64,000 bases of DNA, taken from Streptomyces sp. CB00316. GTDB lineage: Bacteria; Actinomycetota; Actinomycetes; Streptomycetales; Streptomycetaceae. The DNA lies in NCBI RefSeq assembly GCF_001905595.1, contig NZ_LIXI01000002.1, positions 620,001-684,000 of the forward strand, read 5' to 3'. Below are positions 13,141 through 22,582 of this stretch, piece after piece. Both the position numbers and the translations under genes were made by a program. The notes below the pieces were generated by a model that did no database searches, was not told the DNA's origin, and saw only the letters and a program-made list of their open reading frames with translations. Each line of letters begins with the position of its first letter. The first letter of the stretch is position 1.

Positions 13141-14079
13141 CGGAACCGCCTCCTGCTGTTGCTCGCTCGCCCTGCTGGCCTTCGTCGTCTGGACCGGAGC
13201 TCCCTGCCGACGGCCGGGGTGGCTCCGGGGTCCAGTCTGACGCACGGCACCGACAGTCGTTGCTGCTCGGGGTCAAGTCGAGCAAAACGCTGCGAGGCAG
13301 TCGCCGGTCGAGTTGTACACAGGCCCCACTTCGAAGCGGATTCCTAGCTAACTCTGAGTGGTAGTAGTAGTAGGCCCTGTGGAAACCGTGGATAACGTCG
13401 TTTGCGCAGGTCAGCACCGGTTTTTTGTCCACCGACCCTGTGGGTGGCACCCGTGGACAACCGGGGCTTTCTGTGGACGGGCGGAAGTTCTGCACACCCG
13501 ATGCACAGGAGGGGGTCACTTCTCCCCAGGCCTGTCCCCAGCTTTACCCACGTTCCCCACAGCCCAATCAGGCAGCTTGGTGTGACGCCTTTCACTCCGG
13601 GCGGTGAGAGGGCGTGTTCTGTTGCCGAACAGTGGACAAAGGTGTGGAGAAGCCGGGCCGGGCTGGGGACAACAGCGTCCAGCTTGTGGGCCGACGGTGG
13701 ACAACCGGGAGCTCCCCCTGTGGACGAGATATCTGTCCACAGGCTGTGGATCACGGTTGACCACAAATCCCCAACCGCGTGACCTGCTCTGATGGAGTAT
13801 CGGCAGCCGGGCCTGTGGACGCAATATGGACAACTTCCCAGTCCCCAGGCTGTGGACGGAAGAAATCCCGCACATCTGTGGAGAAGGGCCTCTGAGCAGC
13901 CCGTATTCGAACAGCACGGGCACGGGCGCGACCGCTTCCGGGGCTCCCGGGGCGCTCGGGAGCGACGACAGGAACGACGAAAGGCGCCTCGCGCGGACCG
14001 TGGGAGGTCGTTGCGAGGCGCCCTGCGTGCTTGCTGCGAGGCCCTGCGAGGCCCTCTGCGATGCCTTGAGCGGCCGGCG
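13141..14079. other. oriC: Chromosome replication origin oriC
   Basis: A 0.94-kb gap between dnaN and dnaA. About seventeen DnaA-box-like 9-mers lie between 13313 and 13885, in both orientations. Examples are TTGTCCACC 13425-13433, CGTGGACAA 13452-13460, AGTGGACAA 13631-13639, TGTGGAGAA 13643-13651, TGTGGACGA 13719-13727, CTGTCCACA 13733-13741, TGTGGATCA 13745-13753 and TGTGGAGAA 13877-13885. Most differ by one base from TTGTCCACA. Position, size and box density match the Streptomyces oriC described in the literature (about nineteen boxes). The stretch 13886-14079 has no boxes and holds the dnaA 3' region. No AT-rich 13-mers stand out. Confidence 0.95.
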
Positions 14080-15915
14080 TCAGCCGTTCTTGATGCGGTT
14101 GGTGAGCTCGGTGACCTGGTTGTAGATGGAGCGGCGCTCCGCCATCAGCGCCCGGATCTTCCGGTCCGCGTGCATCACCGTCGTATGGTCGCGGCCGCCG
14201 AACTGCGCGCCGATCTTCGGCAGCGAGAGGTCAGTGAGTTCCCGGCACAGATACATGGCGATCTGGCGCGCCGTCACCAGGACCCGGCTGCGCGAGGATC
14301 CGCAGAGGTCCTCCACGGTCAGACCGAAGTAGTCCGCGGTCGCCGCCATGATGGCCGGCGCGGTGATCTCCGGTGCCGACTCCTCACCGCCCGGGATCAG
14401 GTCCTTCAGCACGATCTCGGTCAGCCCGAGGTCCACCGGCTGCCGGTTGAGGGAGGCGAAGGCCGTCACCCGGATCAGGGCGCCCTCCAGCTCACGGATG
14501 TTGCGCGAGATCCGCGAGGCGATGAACTCCAGGACCTCCGGAGGCGCGTTCAGCTGCTCCTGCACCGCCTTCTTACGGAGGATGGCGATCCGGGTCTCCA
14601 GCTCGGGCGGCTGGACGTCGGTGGTCAGCCCCCACTCGAAGCGGTTGCGCAGCCGGTCCTCCAGTGTCACCAGCTGCTTGGGCGGCCGGTCCGAGGAGAG
14701 CACGATCTGCTTGTTCGCGTTGTGCAGCGTATTGAAGGTGTGGAAGAACTCCTCCTGCGTCGATTCCTTGCTCGCCAGGAACTGGATGTCGTCGACCAGG
14801 AGGATGTCGACATCGCGGTACCGCTTGCGGAAGGTGTCGCCCTTGCCGTCGCGGATCGAGTTGATGAACTCGTTGGTGAACTCCTCCGAGCTCACGTACC
14901 GCACCCGGGTGCCCGGGTAGAGACTGCGCGCGTAGTGCCCGATCGCGTGCAGCAGGTGGGTCTTGCCGAGCCCCGACTCCCCGTAGATGAAGAGAGGGTT
15001 GTACGCCTTGGCGGGCGCCTCGGCGACGGCCACGGCAGCGGCGTGCGCGAACCGGTTGGAGGCGCCGATCACGAAGGTGTCGAAGAGGTACTTCGGGTTC
15101 AGCCGGGCGTGCGGCTCTCCCGGTCCCGGCGCGGGCGCCGGCTGGGCGCCCATGGGGCCGGGGCCAGGGCCGCCGGTGCGTCCGGGGCCGGGCCCGCCCT
15201 GGCGGTGCTGGTCGTGGCGGTCGCGCTGCTGCTCGTACCCCTGGCGCTCGGGCGGCTGCGACCGGTAGTCGTGCTGCGGCTGCTGGGGGCGCCCGGTGCC
15301 GTACGGCTCACGCCACTGCTCCGAGGGCTGGTCGCGGTACGACTCGGTCTCGCGGTAGGTGTCGGAGGCGGGCTGCTCACGGTCCTGATAGCCCCCGTGC
15401 CGCGGCTGCTGCCAGGAGAGGTCCTCCTGGTTGCGCGGCCAGGCGCCCGGCTCGGGGCGCTGCTGCTGGTAGTCGGGGTAGGCCGGGCGGGCCGTCGGCA
15501 TACCGTCGTCGGAGGGGCGGTGGCCGTATCCGTCGTAGCCGTCGTCGCGCCCGTCGTCGCGCGGCTGCCCCTGGTAGCGGTGGCCCTGCTGGCTCTGGTG
15601 CGACTGGTGCATGGGGGGCGCCGGCGGGGAGGGTGGTTCGCCCGCGGAGTCGTCAACGGTGATCGCGATCCGGATGGGGCGGCCGCACTCCCGGGTCAGC
15701 GTCTCGCTGATCAGTGGAGCGAGGCGGCCCTCGAGCACGCGTTTGCCCCATTCATTGGGGACGGCCAGGAGTGCGGTGTCGGCGACGAGTGCCAGCGGCT
15801 GGCAGCGCTCGATCCACTGCTTGTCCTTCGGCTCGATGCCCTGCTGGCCCTCCCCGAGGAGTTGTTCCAGCACTCGTGGCCACACTGCGGCAAGATCGGC
15901 AGGTACGTCAGCCAC
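14080..15915 (-). CDS. dnaA: Chromosomal replication initiator DnaA
   Basis: A 611-residue AAA+ initiator that binds the DnaA boxes next door and opens the origin. Domain I is residues 1 to about 90 ([19 protein letters not shown]). Domain II is a long Gln/Pro/Arg-rich linker (about 95-260), typical of Streptomyces and much longer than in E. coli. The AAA+ domain has Walker [10 protein letters not shown] and Walker [11 protein letters not shown]. Domain IV ends with the box-binding signature [15 protein letters not shown]. The start is GTG 15915 (VADVPADL), matching family N-termini; the reading from 16023 adds an unrelated leader. Confidence 0.97.
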   Translation of the reverse strand: MADVPADLAAVWPRVLEQLLGEGQQGIEPKDKQWIERCQPLALVADTALLAVPNEWGKRVLEGRLAPLISETLTRECGRPIRIAITVDDSAGEPPSPPAPPMHQSHQSQQGHRYQGQPRDDGRDDGYDGYGHRPSDDGMPTARPAYPDYQQQRPEPGAWPRNQEDLSWQQPRHGGYQDREQPASDTYRETESYRDQPSEQWREPYGTGRPQQPQHDYRSQPPERQGYEQQRDRHDQHRQGGPGPGRTGGPGPGPMGAQPAPAPGPGEPHARLNPKYLFDTFVIGASNRFAHAAAVAVAEAPAKAYNPLFIYGESGLGKTHLLHAIGHYARSLYPGTRVRYVSSEEFTNEFINSIRDGKGDTFRKRYRDVDILLVDDIQFLASKESTQEEFFHTFNTLHNANKQIVLSSDRPPKQLVTLEDRLRNRFEWGLTTDVQPPELETRIAILRKKAVQEQLNAPPEVLEFIASRISRNIRELEGALIRVTAFASLNRQPVDLGLTEIVLKDLIPGGEESAPEITAPAIMAATADYFGLTVEDLCGSSRSRVLVTARQIAMYLCRELTDLSLPKIGAQFGGRDHTTVMHADRKIRALMAERRSIYNQVTELTNRIKNG

Positions 15916-16296
15916 AAGGCACGCTCTCTCGCATGTCCCACGAATGTGTGGTTCTCGGGACGGGATGGGTCGGGATGGGTGAGGCCCGGCAGTCGGGAAG
16001 GAAAAGAACCGGAGTTCAGCCACGGTAGTCAGGCCGGGCCGCGCGGTTCAAGTCGTTGTCCACAGGCTGTGCACAATGGGGGGTCGCGCGGAGCTGGTTT
16101 GACCGGATGGCGTAGCCGCGCGTACCGTGACCAGGTCGAGTTGTCGATGGCTGCTGCCGCCTGCCTCCGATGGGCAAAGATCACGATCTGTGATTGTGAA
16201 GCGGTGCACTAAGGCGTTTACGCGAGTTCCTCGTGGGCGCACGGTGACAGCCAGGCGATGTCCCGCCAAGACACGAATCATTTCTGGAGCCCCCGA
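15916..16296. promoter_or_regulatory. dnaA/rpmH divergent promoter region with DnaA boxes
   Basis: A gene-free gap between divergent genes. A perfect box TTGTCCACA (16056-16064) and an inverted one-mismatch box TGTGCACAA (16068-16076) lie three bases apart, about 140 bp from the dnaA start, which fits the known autoregulation of Streptomyces dnaA. For rpmH, TTGACC (16099-16104) and TACCGT (16123-16128) with an 18-bp spacer could form a vegetative promoter. Confidence 0.7.
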
Positions 16297-16434
16297 GTGA
16301 GCAAGCGCACCTTCCAGCCGAACAACCGCCGTCGCGCCAAGACCCACGGCTTCCGTCTGCGCATGCGTACCCGTGCCGGCCGCGCGATTCTCGCAAACCG
16401 CCGTGGCAAGGGCCGCAGCAGCCTGTCCGCCTGA
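16297..16434 (+). CDS. rpmH: 50S ribosomal protein L34
   Basis: A 45-residue, strongly basic L34 starting at GTG 16297 with the family signature [18 protein letters not shown] and ending GKGRSSLSA. It is a component of the large ribosomal subunit near 23S rRNA. It opens the rightward rpmH-rnpA-yidD-yidC-jag-rsmG block, opposite to dnaA. Confidence 0.97.
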
Positions 16435-16453
16435 TCGCTTACAGGTCCATGAC

Positions 16454-16825
16454 GTGCTGCCTACCGAGAATCGGCTGAGGCGGCGCGAGGACTTCGCGAC
16501 CGCGGTACGACGAGGGCGTCGAGCCGGACGTCCACTGCTCGTCGTCCATCTACGCAGCGGTGAAACGGACCCGCACGTGACTGGGGAGACTGTTCCCCCG
16601 CCGCGTGCGGGTTTCGTTGTCAGCAAAGCGGTGGGAGGCGCGGTCGTCCGTACCGCTGTGAAGCGGAGGCTTCGCCATCTGGTCCGCGACCGGCTGGCGC
16701 AGTTGCCCCCCGGTAGCCTTGTTGTCGTACGAGCGCTGCCCGGTGCGGGCGACGCCGACCATGCACAGCTGGCCCGAGACCTGGATGCCGCCCTTCAGCG
16801 GTTGCTGGGAGGGGGCGCGAGATGA
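16454..16825 (+). CDS. rnpA: Ribonuclease P protein component
   Basis: A 123-residue basic protein that assists the RNase P RNA in 5' maturation of tRNAs. It starts at GTG 16454 ([14 protein letters not shown]) only 19 bases after rpmH, and its conserved region is [23 protein letters not shown]. An apparent longer reading from 16373 overlaps rpmH and is not supported. The last bases overlap the yidD ATG (GAGATGA). Confidence 0.95.
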   Translation: MLPTENRLRRREDFATAVRRGRRAGRPLLVVHLRSGETDPHVTGETVPPPRAGFVVSKAVGGAVVRTAVKRRLRHLVRDRLAQLPPGSLVVVRALPGAGDADHAQLARDLDAALQRLLGGGAR

Positions 16826-17181
16826 AGTACCCGCTGCTTGCCCTCATCAAGCTGTACCAGTGGACGATCAGCCCACTCCTCGGGCCTGTCTGCCGCTATT
16901 ACCCGTCGTGTTCCCACTATGGATATACGGCTATCGACCGGCACGGTGCGATCAAGGGAACAGCGCTGACCGCCTGGCGCATCCTGCGATGCAATCCGTG
17001 GTCACCCGGCGGTGTGGACCATGTCCCGGAACGCAAGCGTCCGCGGTGGCACGAGCTGCTGCGCAACGGCCTGCGCGGCGGCAAGGGCGGGGAGCCCGCC
17101 GCTGATGTGCCGTCCGGGGGGCCGGTCTCCGCACCCCCGAGCCCGGCCACAGAGACCTCGCCCAATGCTCAAGGAGCCTGA
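16822..17181 (+). CDS. yidD: Membrane protein insertion efficiency factor YidD
   Basis: A 119-residue protein with the YidD core: [14 protein letters not shown] followed by [15 protein letters not shown] and a C-terminal [14 protein letters not shown]. These small membrane-associated proteins help YidC insert substrates. It starts at ATG 16822 overlapping rnpA, and ends three bases before the yidC GTG, so translation is coupled. The tail after about residue 85 is basic, Pro-rich and variable. Confidence 0.95.
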   Translation: MKYPLLALIKLYQWTISPLLGPVCRYYPSCSHYGYTAIDRHGAIKGTALTAWRILRCNPWSPGGVDHVPERKRPRWHELLRNGLRGGKGGEPAADVPSGGPVSAPPSPATETSPNAQGA

Positions 17182-17184
17182 TTA

Positions 17185-18441
17185 GTGGACACGATTGCCA
17201 GTCTGTTCAGCTTTATCACCACGCCCGTCTCGTGGGTCATCGTCCAGTTCCACAAGGTCTACGGAGCGCTCTTCGGCGATGACTCCGGGTGGGCCTGGGG
17301 CCTGTCCATCGTGTCCCTGGTGGTGCTGATCCGGATCTGCCTGATCCCGCTCTTCGTGAAGCAGATCAAGTCGACCCGCAACATGCAGGTGCTCCAGCCG
17401 AAGATGAAGGCGATCCAGGAGCGCTACAAGAACGACAAGCAGCGTCAGTCCGAAGAGATGATGAAGCTGTACAAGGAGACGGGTACCAACCCGCTCTCCT
17501 CGTGCCTTCCGATCCTGGCGCAGTCCCCGTTCTTCTTCGCCCTGTACCACGTGCTGTCGTCCATCGCCTCGGGCAAGAAGATCGGCGCGATCAACCAGGA
17601 CCTGCTGGACAGCGCCCGTCAGGCCCACATCTTCGGCGCGCCGCTGGCCGCGAAGTTCACCGACAGCGTCGACAAGCTCAGCTCGCTCGACGCCACGCTG
17701 CTGGACGTCCGGGTCGTCACCGCCATCATGATCGTGCTGATGTCGGCCTCGCAGTTCTTCACCCAGCGCCAGCTGATGACGAAGAACGTCGACCTCACGG
17801 TGAAGACCCCGTACATGCAGCAGCAGAAGATGCTGATGTACATCTTCCCGGTCATCTTCGCCGTGATGGGCGTCAATTTCCCCGTCGGTGTCCTCGTCTA
17901 CTGGCTGACCACGAACGTCTGGACCATGGGTCAGCAGATGTACGTGATCAACCAGAACCCGACGCCGGGCAGCAAGGCGCAGGACGCCTACCTCCAGCGG
18001 GTGCTCAAGGCCGTGGACTCCCGCGGTCAGGTCCGCGGCCGGACGCAGCGCAGGACCGTCAAGGCGATCGTGGCCAAGGGGCCCGACCGCAACGACATCG
18101 AGCGCAAGTTCATCACCGGGCTGAGCAAGAAGGGTTTCGCGGCTCAGGAGGACGGCACCGTCCAGAAGAGCGAGACGGCCGTTCTCGAGGCCGAGGGCGG
18201 TACGGCTCCCAGGCGCCAGCAGCCCAAGCGCCAGACCAAGGCGAAGCGCCAGACGGCCGCCACCGCCGGTGCGGCCAAGGACGAGCCCGCGGCCGACTCC
18301 AAGACCTCGCTCCAGAAGCAGGACGCACCGCAGGACGACAAGCCGACGTCGGCGGGCAAGCCCGCCTCCGGCTCCTCACGCCAAGCCAAGTCCGGACAGC
18401 GCAAGGGCCCGCAGCGGCCCAAGCACCCGTCCAAGAAGTAA
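17185..18441 (+). CDS. yidC: Membrane protein insertase YidC/Oxa1
   Basis: A 418-residue insertase starting at GTG 17185. The Oxa1 core has transmembrane segments near residues 30-55, 105-125, 180-200 and 215-240 ([24 protein letters not shown]), with the hydrophilic hairpin [21 protein letters not shown] in between. The long basic C-terminal tail (after about 265, Lys/Gln/Ala-rich) probably contacts the ribosome. It lies directly upstream of jag, an arrangement shared by many Gram-positive bacteria. Confidence 0.96.
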   Translation: MDTIASLFSFITTPVSWVIVQFHKVYGALFGDDSGWAWGLSIVSLVVLIRICLIPLFVKQIKSTRNMQVLQPKMKAIQERYKNDKQRQSEEMMKLYKETGTNPLSSCLPILAQSPFFFALYHVLSSIASGKKIGAINQDLLDSARQAHIFGAPLAAKFTDSVDKLSSLDATLLDVRVVTAIMIVLMSASQFFTQRQLMTKNVDLTVKTPYMQQQKMLMYIFPVIFAVMGVNFPVGVLVYWLTTNVWTMGQQMYVINQNPTPGSKAQDAYLQRVLKAVDSRGQVRGRTQRRTVKAIVAKGPDRNDIERKFITGLSKKGFAAQEDGTVQKSETAVLEAEGGTAPRRQQPKRQTKAKRQTAATAGAAKDEPAADSKTSLQKQDAPQDDKPTSAGKPASGSSRQAKSGQRKGPQRPKHPSKK

Positions 18442-18455
18442 GAAGGAGTCCACCC

Positions 18456-18968
18456 GTGACGGAAGGCACCACCTCCACGGCCGCCGCTGAGGGCAGCGAC
18501 ACTCTGACCCGCCTGGAGCAGGAGGGGGAGATCGCAGCCGACTACCTCGAAGGCCTGCTCGACATCGCCGACCTCGACGGCGACATCGACATGGACGTCG
18601 AGGCGGACCGGGCCGCGGTATCGATCATCAGCGACTCCCCGCGTGAACTCCAGAAGCTCGTGGGGCGCGACGGTGAGGTGCTGGAGGCGCTCCAGGAGCT
18701 GACCCGGCTGGCGGTTCACCGGGAGACCGGCGACCGCAGCCGTCTGATGCTGGACATCGGCGGCTTCCGGGCCAAGAAGCGCGAGATCCTCGCCGAGCTG
18801 GGTGCCAAGGCCGCCAACGACGTCAAGACCTCGGGCCAGCCGGTCAAGCTGGACCCGATGACGCCGTTCGAGCGCAAGGTCGTGCACGACGCGATCGCCG
18901 CAGCCGGTCTCCGGAGCGAGTCGGAGGGCGAGGAGCCGCAGCGCTTCGTCGTCGTTCTCCCGGCCTGA
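18456..18968 (+). CDS. jag: Jag/KhpB-like RNA-binding protein (KH and R3H)
   Basis: A 170-residue acidic protein starting at GTG 18456 after AGAAGGAG. It contains a KH-like part (LVGRDGEVLEALQELTRLAV) and a C-terminal R3H domain (LDPMTPFERKVVHDAIAAAG). Proteins of this family bind RNA and act with a KhpA partner in several Gram-positives. Conserved position downstream of yidC supports the call. The N-terminal Jag domain is short. Confidence 0.92.
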   Translation: MTEGTTSTAAAEGSDTLTRLEQEGEIAADYLEGLLDIADLDGDIDMDVEADRAAVSIISDSPRELQKLVGRDGEVLEALQELTRLAVHRETGDRSRLMLDIGGFRAKKREILAELGAKAANDVKTSGQPVKLDPMTPFERKVVHDAIAAAGLRSESEGEEPQRFVVVLPA

Positions 18969-18984
18969 CCGGATCCTTGTACTG

Positions 18985-19014
18985 TCGGCCCCGTCTGCTC
19001 GCAGGCGGGGCCGA
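18985..19014 (+). terminator. Terminator after jag
   Basis: The arms tcggccccgtctg and caggcggggccga pair almost perfectly and are followed by a T-rich TCTTTGT. It ends the rpmH-jag transcript before rsmG. Confidence 0.8.
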
Positions 19015-19077
19015 TCTTTGTCAGCCTGATAGTCAGCCACCCCCAGTGCGCTAGTGCGGTACGGAAGGACGGTCCCC

Positions 19078-19794
19078 GTGACGGACGCTGCAGAGCTCCC
19101 CCAGGCACCTGAAGAGGCGCAGGCGGTATTCGGAGAGCTCTTCCCGGAGGCTGTCCGGTACGCGGAGCTTCTCGCCGATGCCGGAGTGAAGCGCGGCCTG
19201 ATCGGGCCGCGTGAGGTGCCGCGGCTGTGGGAGCGGCACCTGCTGAACTGCGCGGTGCTCTCCGAGGTGGTGCCGGAAGGCGTCACGGTCTGCGATGTGG
19301 GCTCGGGTGCCGGCCTGCCCGGCATCCCGCTTGCCCTGGTACGCCCCGACCTCAAGATCACGCTGCTGGAGCCGCTGCTCCGCCGGACGAACTTCCTCCA
19401 GGAAGTCGTCGAACTGCTCGGCCTGGACCATGTGACGGTGGTGCGCGGGAGGGCCGAGGAGGTCCTCGGGACGCTTCAGCCCGTCCACGTGGTGACCGCT
19501 CGCGCCGTGGCGCCGCTGGACCGGCTGGCCGGCTGGGGTGTGCCCCTGCTGCGCCCCTACGGGGAGATGCTCGCGCTCAAGGGCGACACGGCCGAGGAGG
19601 AGATCAACGGTGCCAGGGCGGCCCTGAGCAAGCTCGGCGTGCTGGAGACCGAGGTGCTCCAGGTCGGCGAGGGCGTGGTCGATCCGCTGTCCACGGTCGT
19701 GCGCGTGGTGGTGGGCGAGAGCCCGGGCGGTGTGAGGTTCGCCGCAAAGAGGGCCAAGGCCGCGCGGGTGGGACGCACCCGACGCCGTCGCTGA
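19078..19794 (+). CDS. rsmG: 16S rRNA (guanine527-N7)-methyltransferase
   Basis: A 238-residue SAM-dependent methyltransferase (GidB) that modifies G527 of 16S rRNA; loss of the family enzyme gives low-level streptomycin resistance. The substrate-side motif is [18 protein letters not shown] and the SAM-binding motif is [15 protein letters not shown] chose GTG 19078 because GGAAGGACGG sits just upstream; GTG 19054 is an in-frame alternative. The C-terminal tail is very basic. It lies in the usual place before parA. Confidence 0.95.
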   Translation: MTDAAELPQAPEEAQAVFGELFPEAVRYAELLADAGVKRGLIGPREVPRLWERHLLNCAVLSEVVPEGVTVCDVGSGAGLPGIPLALVRPDLKITLLEPLLRRTNFLQEVVELLGLDHVTVVRGRAEEVLGTLQPVHVVTARAVAPLDRLAGWGVPLLRPYGEMLALKGDTAEEEINGARAALSKLGVLETEVLQVGEGVVDPLSTVVRVVVGESPGGVRFAAKRAKAARVGRTRRRR

Positions 19795-19798
19795 GGGC

Positions 19799-19821
19799 TG
19801 CCGGTCGCGCCACGACCGGCA
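19799..19821 (+). terminator. Short hairpin after rsmG
   Basis: TGCCGGTCG and CGACCGGCA form a nine-base stem with a five-base loop, five bases after the rsmG stop. There is no T-tract, so termination is only likely. Confidence 0.45.
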
Positions 19822-19951
19822 CGGAGGGGAGCGGTCCCCCGTAGCCCCTTCCGGATGATCTCTGTCGTCTAGCAGGGAAATGTCGGGAAAGAGGCCATCT
19901 ATACCCCCTGCGGAGTGTCGTGGCCTGGTAGTTGCGATGCGGGGGCATCGT

Positions 19952-19965
19952 GTTTCACGTGAAAC
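19952..19965. other. parS: parS site
   Basis: An exact 14-bp palindrome GTTTCACGTGAAAC, the ParB-binding centromere element, in the parA upstream region. Confidence 0.9.
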
Positions 19966-20159
19966 GTCGCTCTCTGCTGCAGGGAATCATCGGCCGCGGT
20001 CGTGCGGCTGCCACACCGCGCGACCGGAAGCCCGTACGGGTTACCGAGTTGTCCACACGTCCGGATTCATCCACAGATCAGCGGGCCTCGCTGGTTCACG
20101 ACCCCGAAAGCATGGCAGGCTCTGCTCATTGCGAGCCTGAAGTCGAGGAGAGTGAACCG

Positions 20160-21185
20160 TTGCGGTCCGACGCCAACATCGCGGGACCGATGACCGATCC
20201 GGTCCCCGGTCCCCGAACCGAGTCCGTGGGGGACGGTGTTTCACGTGAAACACCGCCGCCGATGGACGACACACCCATCGGTCGCGCTGCCCAGCTGGCC
20301 GTAGAGGCCCTCGGCCGCGCCGGTGAGGGGCTGCCTCGCCCTGACCGGACACGCGTCATGGTGGTGGCCAACCAGAAGGGTGGGGTCGGTAAGACGACCA
20401 CGACGGTCAACCTCGCTGCCTCGCTGGCCCTGCACGGTGCGCGTGTCCTGGTGGTCGACCTCGACCCCCAGGGCAACGCCTCCACGGCGCTGGGGATCGA
20501 TCACCACTCCGATGTTCCGTCGATCTATGACGTCCTGGTGGAGAGCCGGCCGCTCTCCGAAGTGGTTCAGCCCGTTCCGGACGTCGAGGGTCTCTTCTGC
20601 GCCCCCGCCACGATCGATCTCGCCGGTGCGGAGATCGAGCTCGTGTCGCTGGTGGCGCGGGAGAGCCGGCTTCAGCGGGCCATCCAGGCGTACGAGCAGC
20701 CGCTGGACTACATCCTCATCGACTGCCCTCCCTCCCTCGGCCTTCTCACGGTGAACGCGATGGTGGCCGGCGCGGAGGTGCTGATCCCTATCCAGTGCGA
20801 GTACTACGCGCTGGAGGGGCTGGGCCAGCTGCTGCGCAATGTCGACCTGGTGCGGGGCCACTTGAACCCCGATCTGCATGTCTCCACGATCCTGTTGACC
20901 ATGTACGACGGCAGGACCAGGCTCGCCTCCCAGGTCGCCGAGGAGGTCCGTACCCACTTCGGCAAGGAAGTGCTGCGGACGAGCATCCCGCGGTCCGTCC
21001 GCATCTCCGAGGCGCCGAGTTACGGGCAGACCGTGCTGACCTACGACCCAGGGTCCAGCGGTTCTCTCTCGTACCTCGAAGCCGCCCGGGAGATCGCCCT
21101 GCGGGGTGTCGGGGTGCACTACGAGGCCCAGCACGCCCACGCGATTCAGAACAGCCAGCAGAACGTTTCGGAGGGCATCCAGTGA
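20160..21185 (+). CDS. parA: Chromosome partitioning ATPase ParA
   Basis: A 341-residue Walker-type ATPase that works with ParB to position origins, most visibly in sporulating aerial hyphae. The deviant Walker A is KGGVGKTTT; DLDPQGNAST and IDCPPSLGLLT follow. The start is uncertain. I prefer TTG 20160 because GAGGAG sits nine bases upstream and the sequence RSDANIAGPM looks like a natural N-terminus. The frame stays open to 19932, which would put parS and DnaA boxes inside the gene. Even with the TTG start, a parS site (20238-20251) lies in coding sequence, read as VSRET. The stop overlaps the parB GTG. Confidence 0.94.
   Translation: MRSDANIAGPMTDPVPGPRTESVGDGVSRETPPPMDDTPIGRAAQLAVEALGRAGEGLPRPDRTRVMVVANQKGGVGKTTTTVNLAASLALHGARVLVVDLDPQGNASTALGIDHHSDVPSIYDVLVESRPLSEVVQPVPDVEGLFCAPATIDLAGAEIELVSLVARESRLQRAIQAYEQPLDYILIDCPPSLGLLTVNAMVAGAEVLIPIQCEYYALEGLGQLLRNVDLVRGHLNPDLHVSTILLTMYDGRTRLASQVAEEVRTHFGKEVLRTSIPRSVRISEAPSYGQTVLTYDPGSSGSLSYLEAAREIALRGVGVHYEAQHAHAIQNSQQNVSEGIQ
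20238..20251. other. parS: parS site inside parA
   Basis: An exact GTTTCACGTGAAAC, extended to a 22-bp perfect palindrome (CGGTG...CACCG). It is translated as part of VSRET in the variable N-terminus of ParA. Confidence 0.9.
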
Positions 21186-22261
21186 GTGAGCGACGTAGAG
21201 GGCTGGGACGTGGGCTCGGTGCGCTGATCCCCGCCGCTCCCCAGGAGAAGCAGGTGCCGGGGCCCGGAGGCGGTTCCGCCTCCGGCGGGGGACCGGTTCT
21301 GACGGCGGAGCGAGGAGTGGCGGCCGCGAAGGTGACCGCACTCCCGTCGTCCCCATTGGTGCCGGAGCCGGCGACCTCGCCGGACCAGGGGTCGGGGACC
21401 TCCGGTGCGTACTTCGCCGAGCTGCCCATCGGTTCGATCACGCCGAACCCCCGCCAGCCCCGCGAGGTCTTCGACGAGGACGCCTTGGCCGAGCTGGTCA
21501 CCTCCATCAAGGAGGTGGGTCTCCTCCAGCCGGTCGTCGTGCGCAAGGTGGGGGCGGACCGCTACGAGCTCATCATGGGCGAGCGTCGTCTGCGGGCCTG
21601 CCGCGAAGCCGGCCTGGAGCGGATCCCGACCATCGTCCGGGACACGGACGACGAGAAGCTCCTCCTGGACGCGCTGCTGGAGAACCTCCACCGGGCTCAG
21701 CTGAACCCGCTGGAGGAGGCTGCCGCGTACGATCAGCTCCTCAAGGACTTCAAGTGCACCCATGACCAGCTGGCCGACCGGATCGGGCGGTCCCGGCCCC
21801 AGGTGTCCAACACGCTGCGGCTCCTGCGGCTCTCGCCGCCGGTGCAGCGGCGAGTGGCCGCAGGCGTCCTCTCGGCCGGCCATGCCAGGGCCCTGCTGTC
21901 GGTGGACGACTCCGAGGAGCAGGACCGGCTGGCCCACCGCATCGTGGCGGAGGGTCTCTCGGTCCGCGCGGTCGAGGAGATCGTGACGCTCATGGGTTCG
22001 CGTCCCACGAGCTCGCCCAAGCCGAAGGGCCCCCGGGCCGGTGCGCGGCTGTCCCCCGCACTGACCGACCTGGCGACCCGGCTCTCCGACCGCTTCGAGA
22101 CCCGGGTGAAGGTCGACCTGGGCCAGAAGAAGGGGAAGATCACCGTCGAATTCGCCTCGATGGAGGATCTGGACCGGATCCTCGGCTCCCTCGCCCCGGG
22201 TGAGGGAAAGGTGCTGGAGCGCCGTCTCGCCGAAGCTCCTGACGAGGACGACGAGAGCTGA
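21182..22261 (+). CDS. parB: Chromosome partitioning protein ParB
   Basis: A 359-residue CTP-dependent DNA clamp that loads at parS. It starts at GTG 21182 overlapping the parA stop, with the conserved N-terminal RRGLGRGLGALIP that contacts ParA. The CTP-binding domain has NPRQPRE and GERRLRAC, and ENLHRAQLNPLEEAAAY follows. The HTH for parS recognition lies around THDQLADRIGRSRPQVSNTL. The C-terminal dimerisation domain ends after a coiled or linker segment. It is encoded among its own parS sites. Confidence 0.97.
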   Translation: MSERRRGLGRGLGALIPAAPQEKQVPGPGGGSASGGGPVLTAERGVAAAKVTALPSSPLVPEPATSPDQGSGTSGAYFAELPIGSITPNPRQPREVFDEDALAELVTSIKEVGLLQPVVVRKVGADRYELIMGERRLRACREAGLERIPTIVRDTDDEKLLLDALLENLHRAQLNPLEEAAAYDQLLKDFKCTHDQLADRIGRSRPQVSNTLRLLRLSPPVQRRVAAGVLSAGHARALLSVDDSEEQDRLAHRIVAEGLSVRAVEEIVTLMGSRPTSSPKPKGPRAGARLSPALTDLATRLSDRFETRVKVDLGQKKGKITVEFASMEDLDRILGSLAPGEGKVLERRLAEAPDEDDES

Positions 22262-22582
22262 CTCCCAGGCGTCCGCTTGCGCGTAGGACCGCGCGAAGGG
22301 CGGGCCGTGTTCCGGTACTCACCGGAACACGGCCCGCCCTTTGCTCTCTCTCGGTATCCGCATCACCTCTGGGTGGATACGATGCGATCTGGGATGGCAC
22401 ATCCACGGTGATCGACCTCGAAGGAGGGCGGGGACCTTGCGAACAGTGAGCCGCAGCCGACTGGTGACGGTCGGGCTCGGCCTGGGAGCAGTCGGGGGAT
22501 TCGTCGGCAGTCTGTTTCACGAACGGAACGCGCTGGCGGCCGCACGCGATGCGGCGGGCGAGAGAAGTGAGGGATCGCCGCC
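22262..22582 (+). promoter_or_regulatory. parB-GNAT gap with a doubtful short ORF
   Basis: After the terminator the gap contains GGAGGGCGG (22423-22431) followed nine bases after GGAGG by TTG 22437. That frame encodes a short hydrophobic, Gly-rich stretch (LVTVGLGLGAVGGFVGSLF) and runs to 22694, overlapping the GNAT gene. It could be a small membrane peptide or chance; I did not call it a gene. Confidence 0.35.
22296..22342 (+). terminator. Strong terminator after parB
   Basis: A long perfect stem (aagggcgggccgtgttccgg and its complement) around a short loop, 35 bp after parB, ending with CCCTTTGC. Confidence 0.88.

Larger units (their letters stand above)
19795..20159 (+). promoter_or_regulatory. 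parAB upstream region
   Basis: This 365-bp gap holds the rsmG hairpin, a parS site (19952-19965) and two DnaA-box-like words: TTGTCCACA (20049-20057, perfect) and TCATCCACA (20067-20075, one mismatch from TTATCCACA). They lie 85-110 bp before the chosen parA start, where a promoter or leader would be. I could not assign -35/-10 elements. Confidence 0.55.

Noticed and set aside
13931..14079. Further DnaA boxes or a small gene next to dnaA
   Set aside because: No box-like words and no frame with a ribosome-binding site; only G/C-rich short repeats (GCGAGGC).
13792..16212. 806-codon open frame opposite dnaA
   Set aside because: Runs through dnaA in the opposite direction and into oriC; low-complexity composition.
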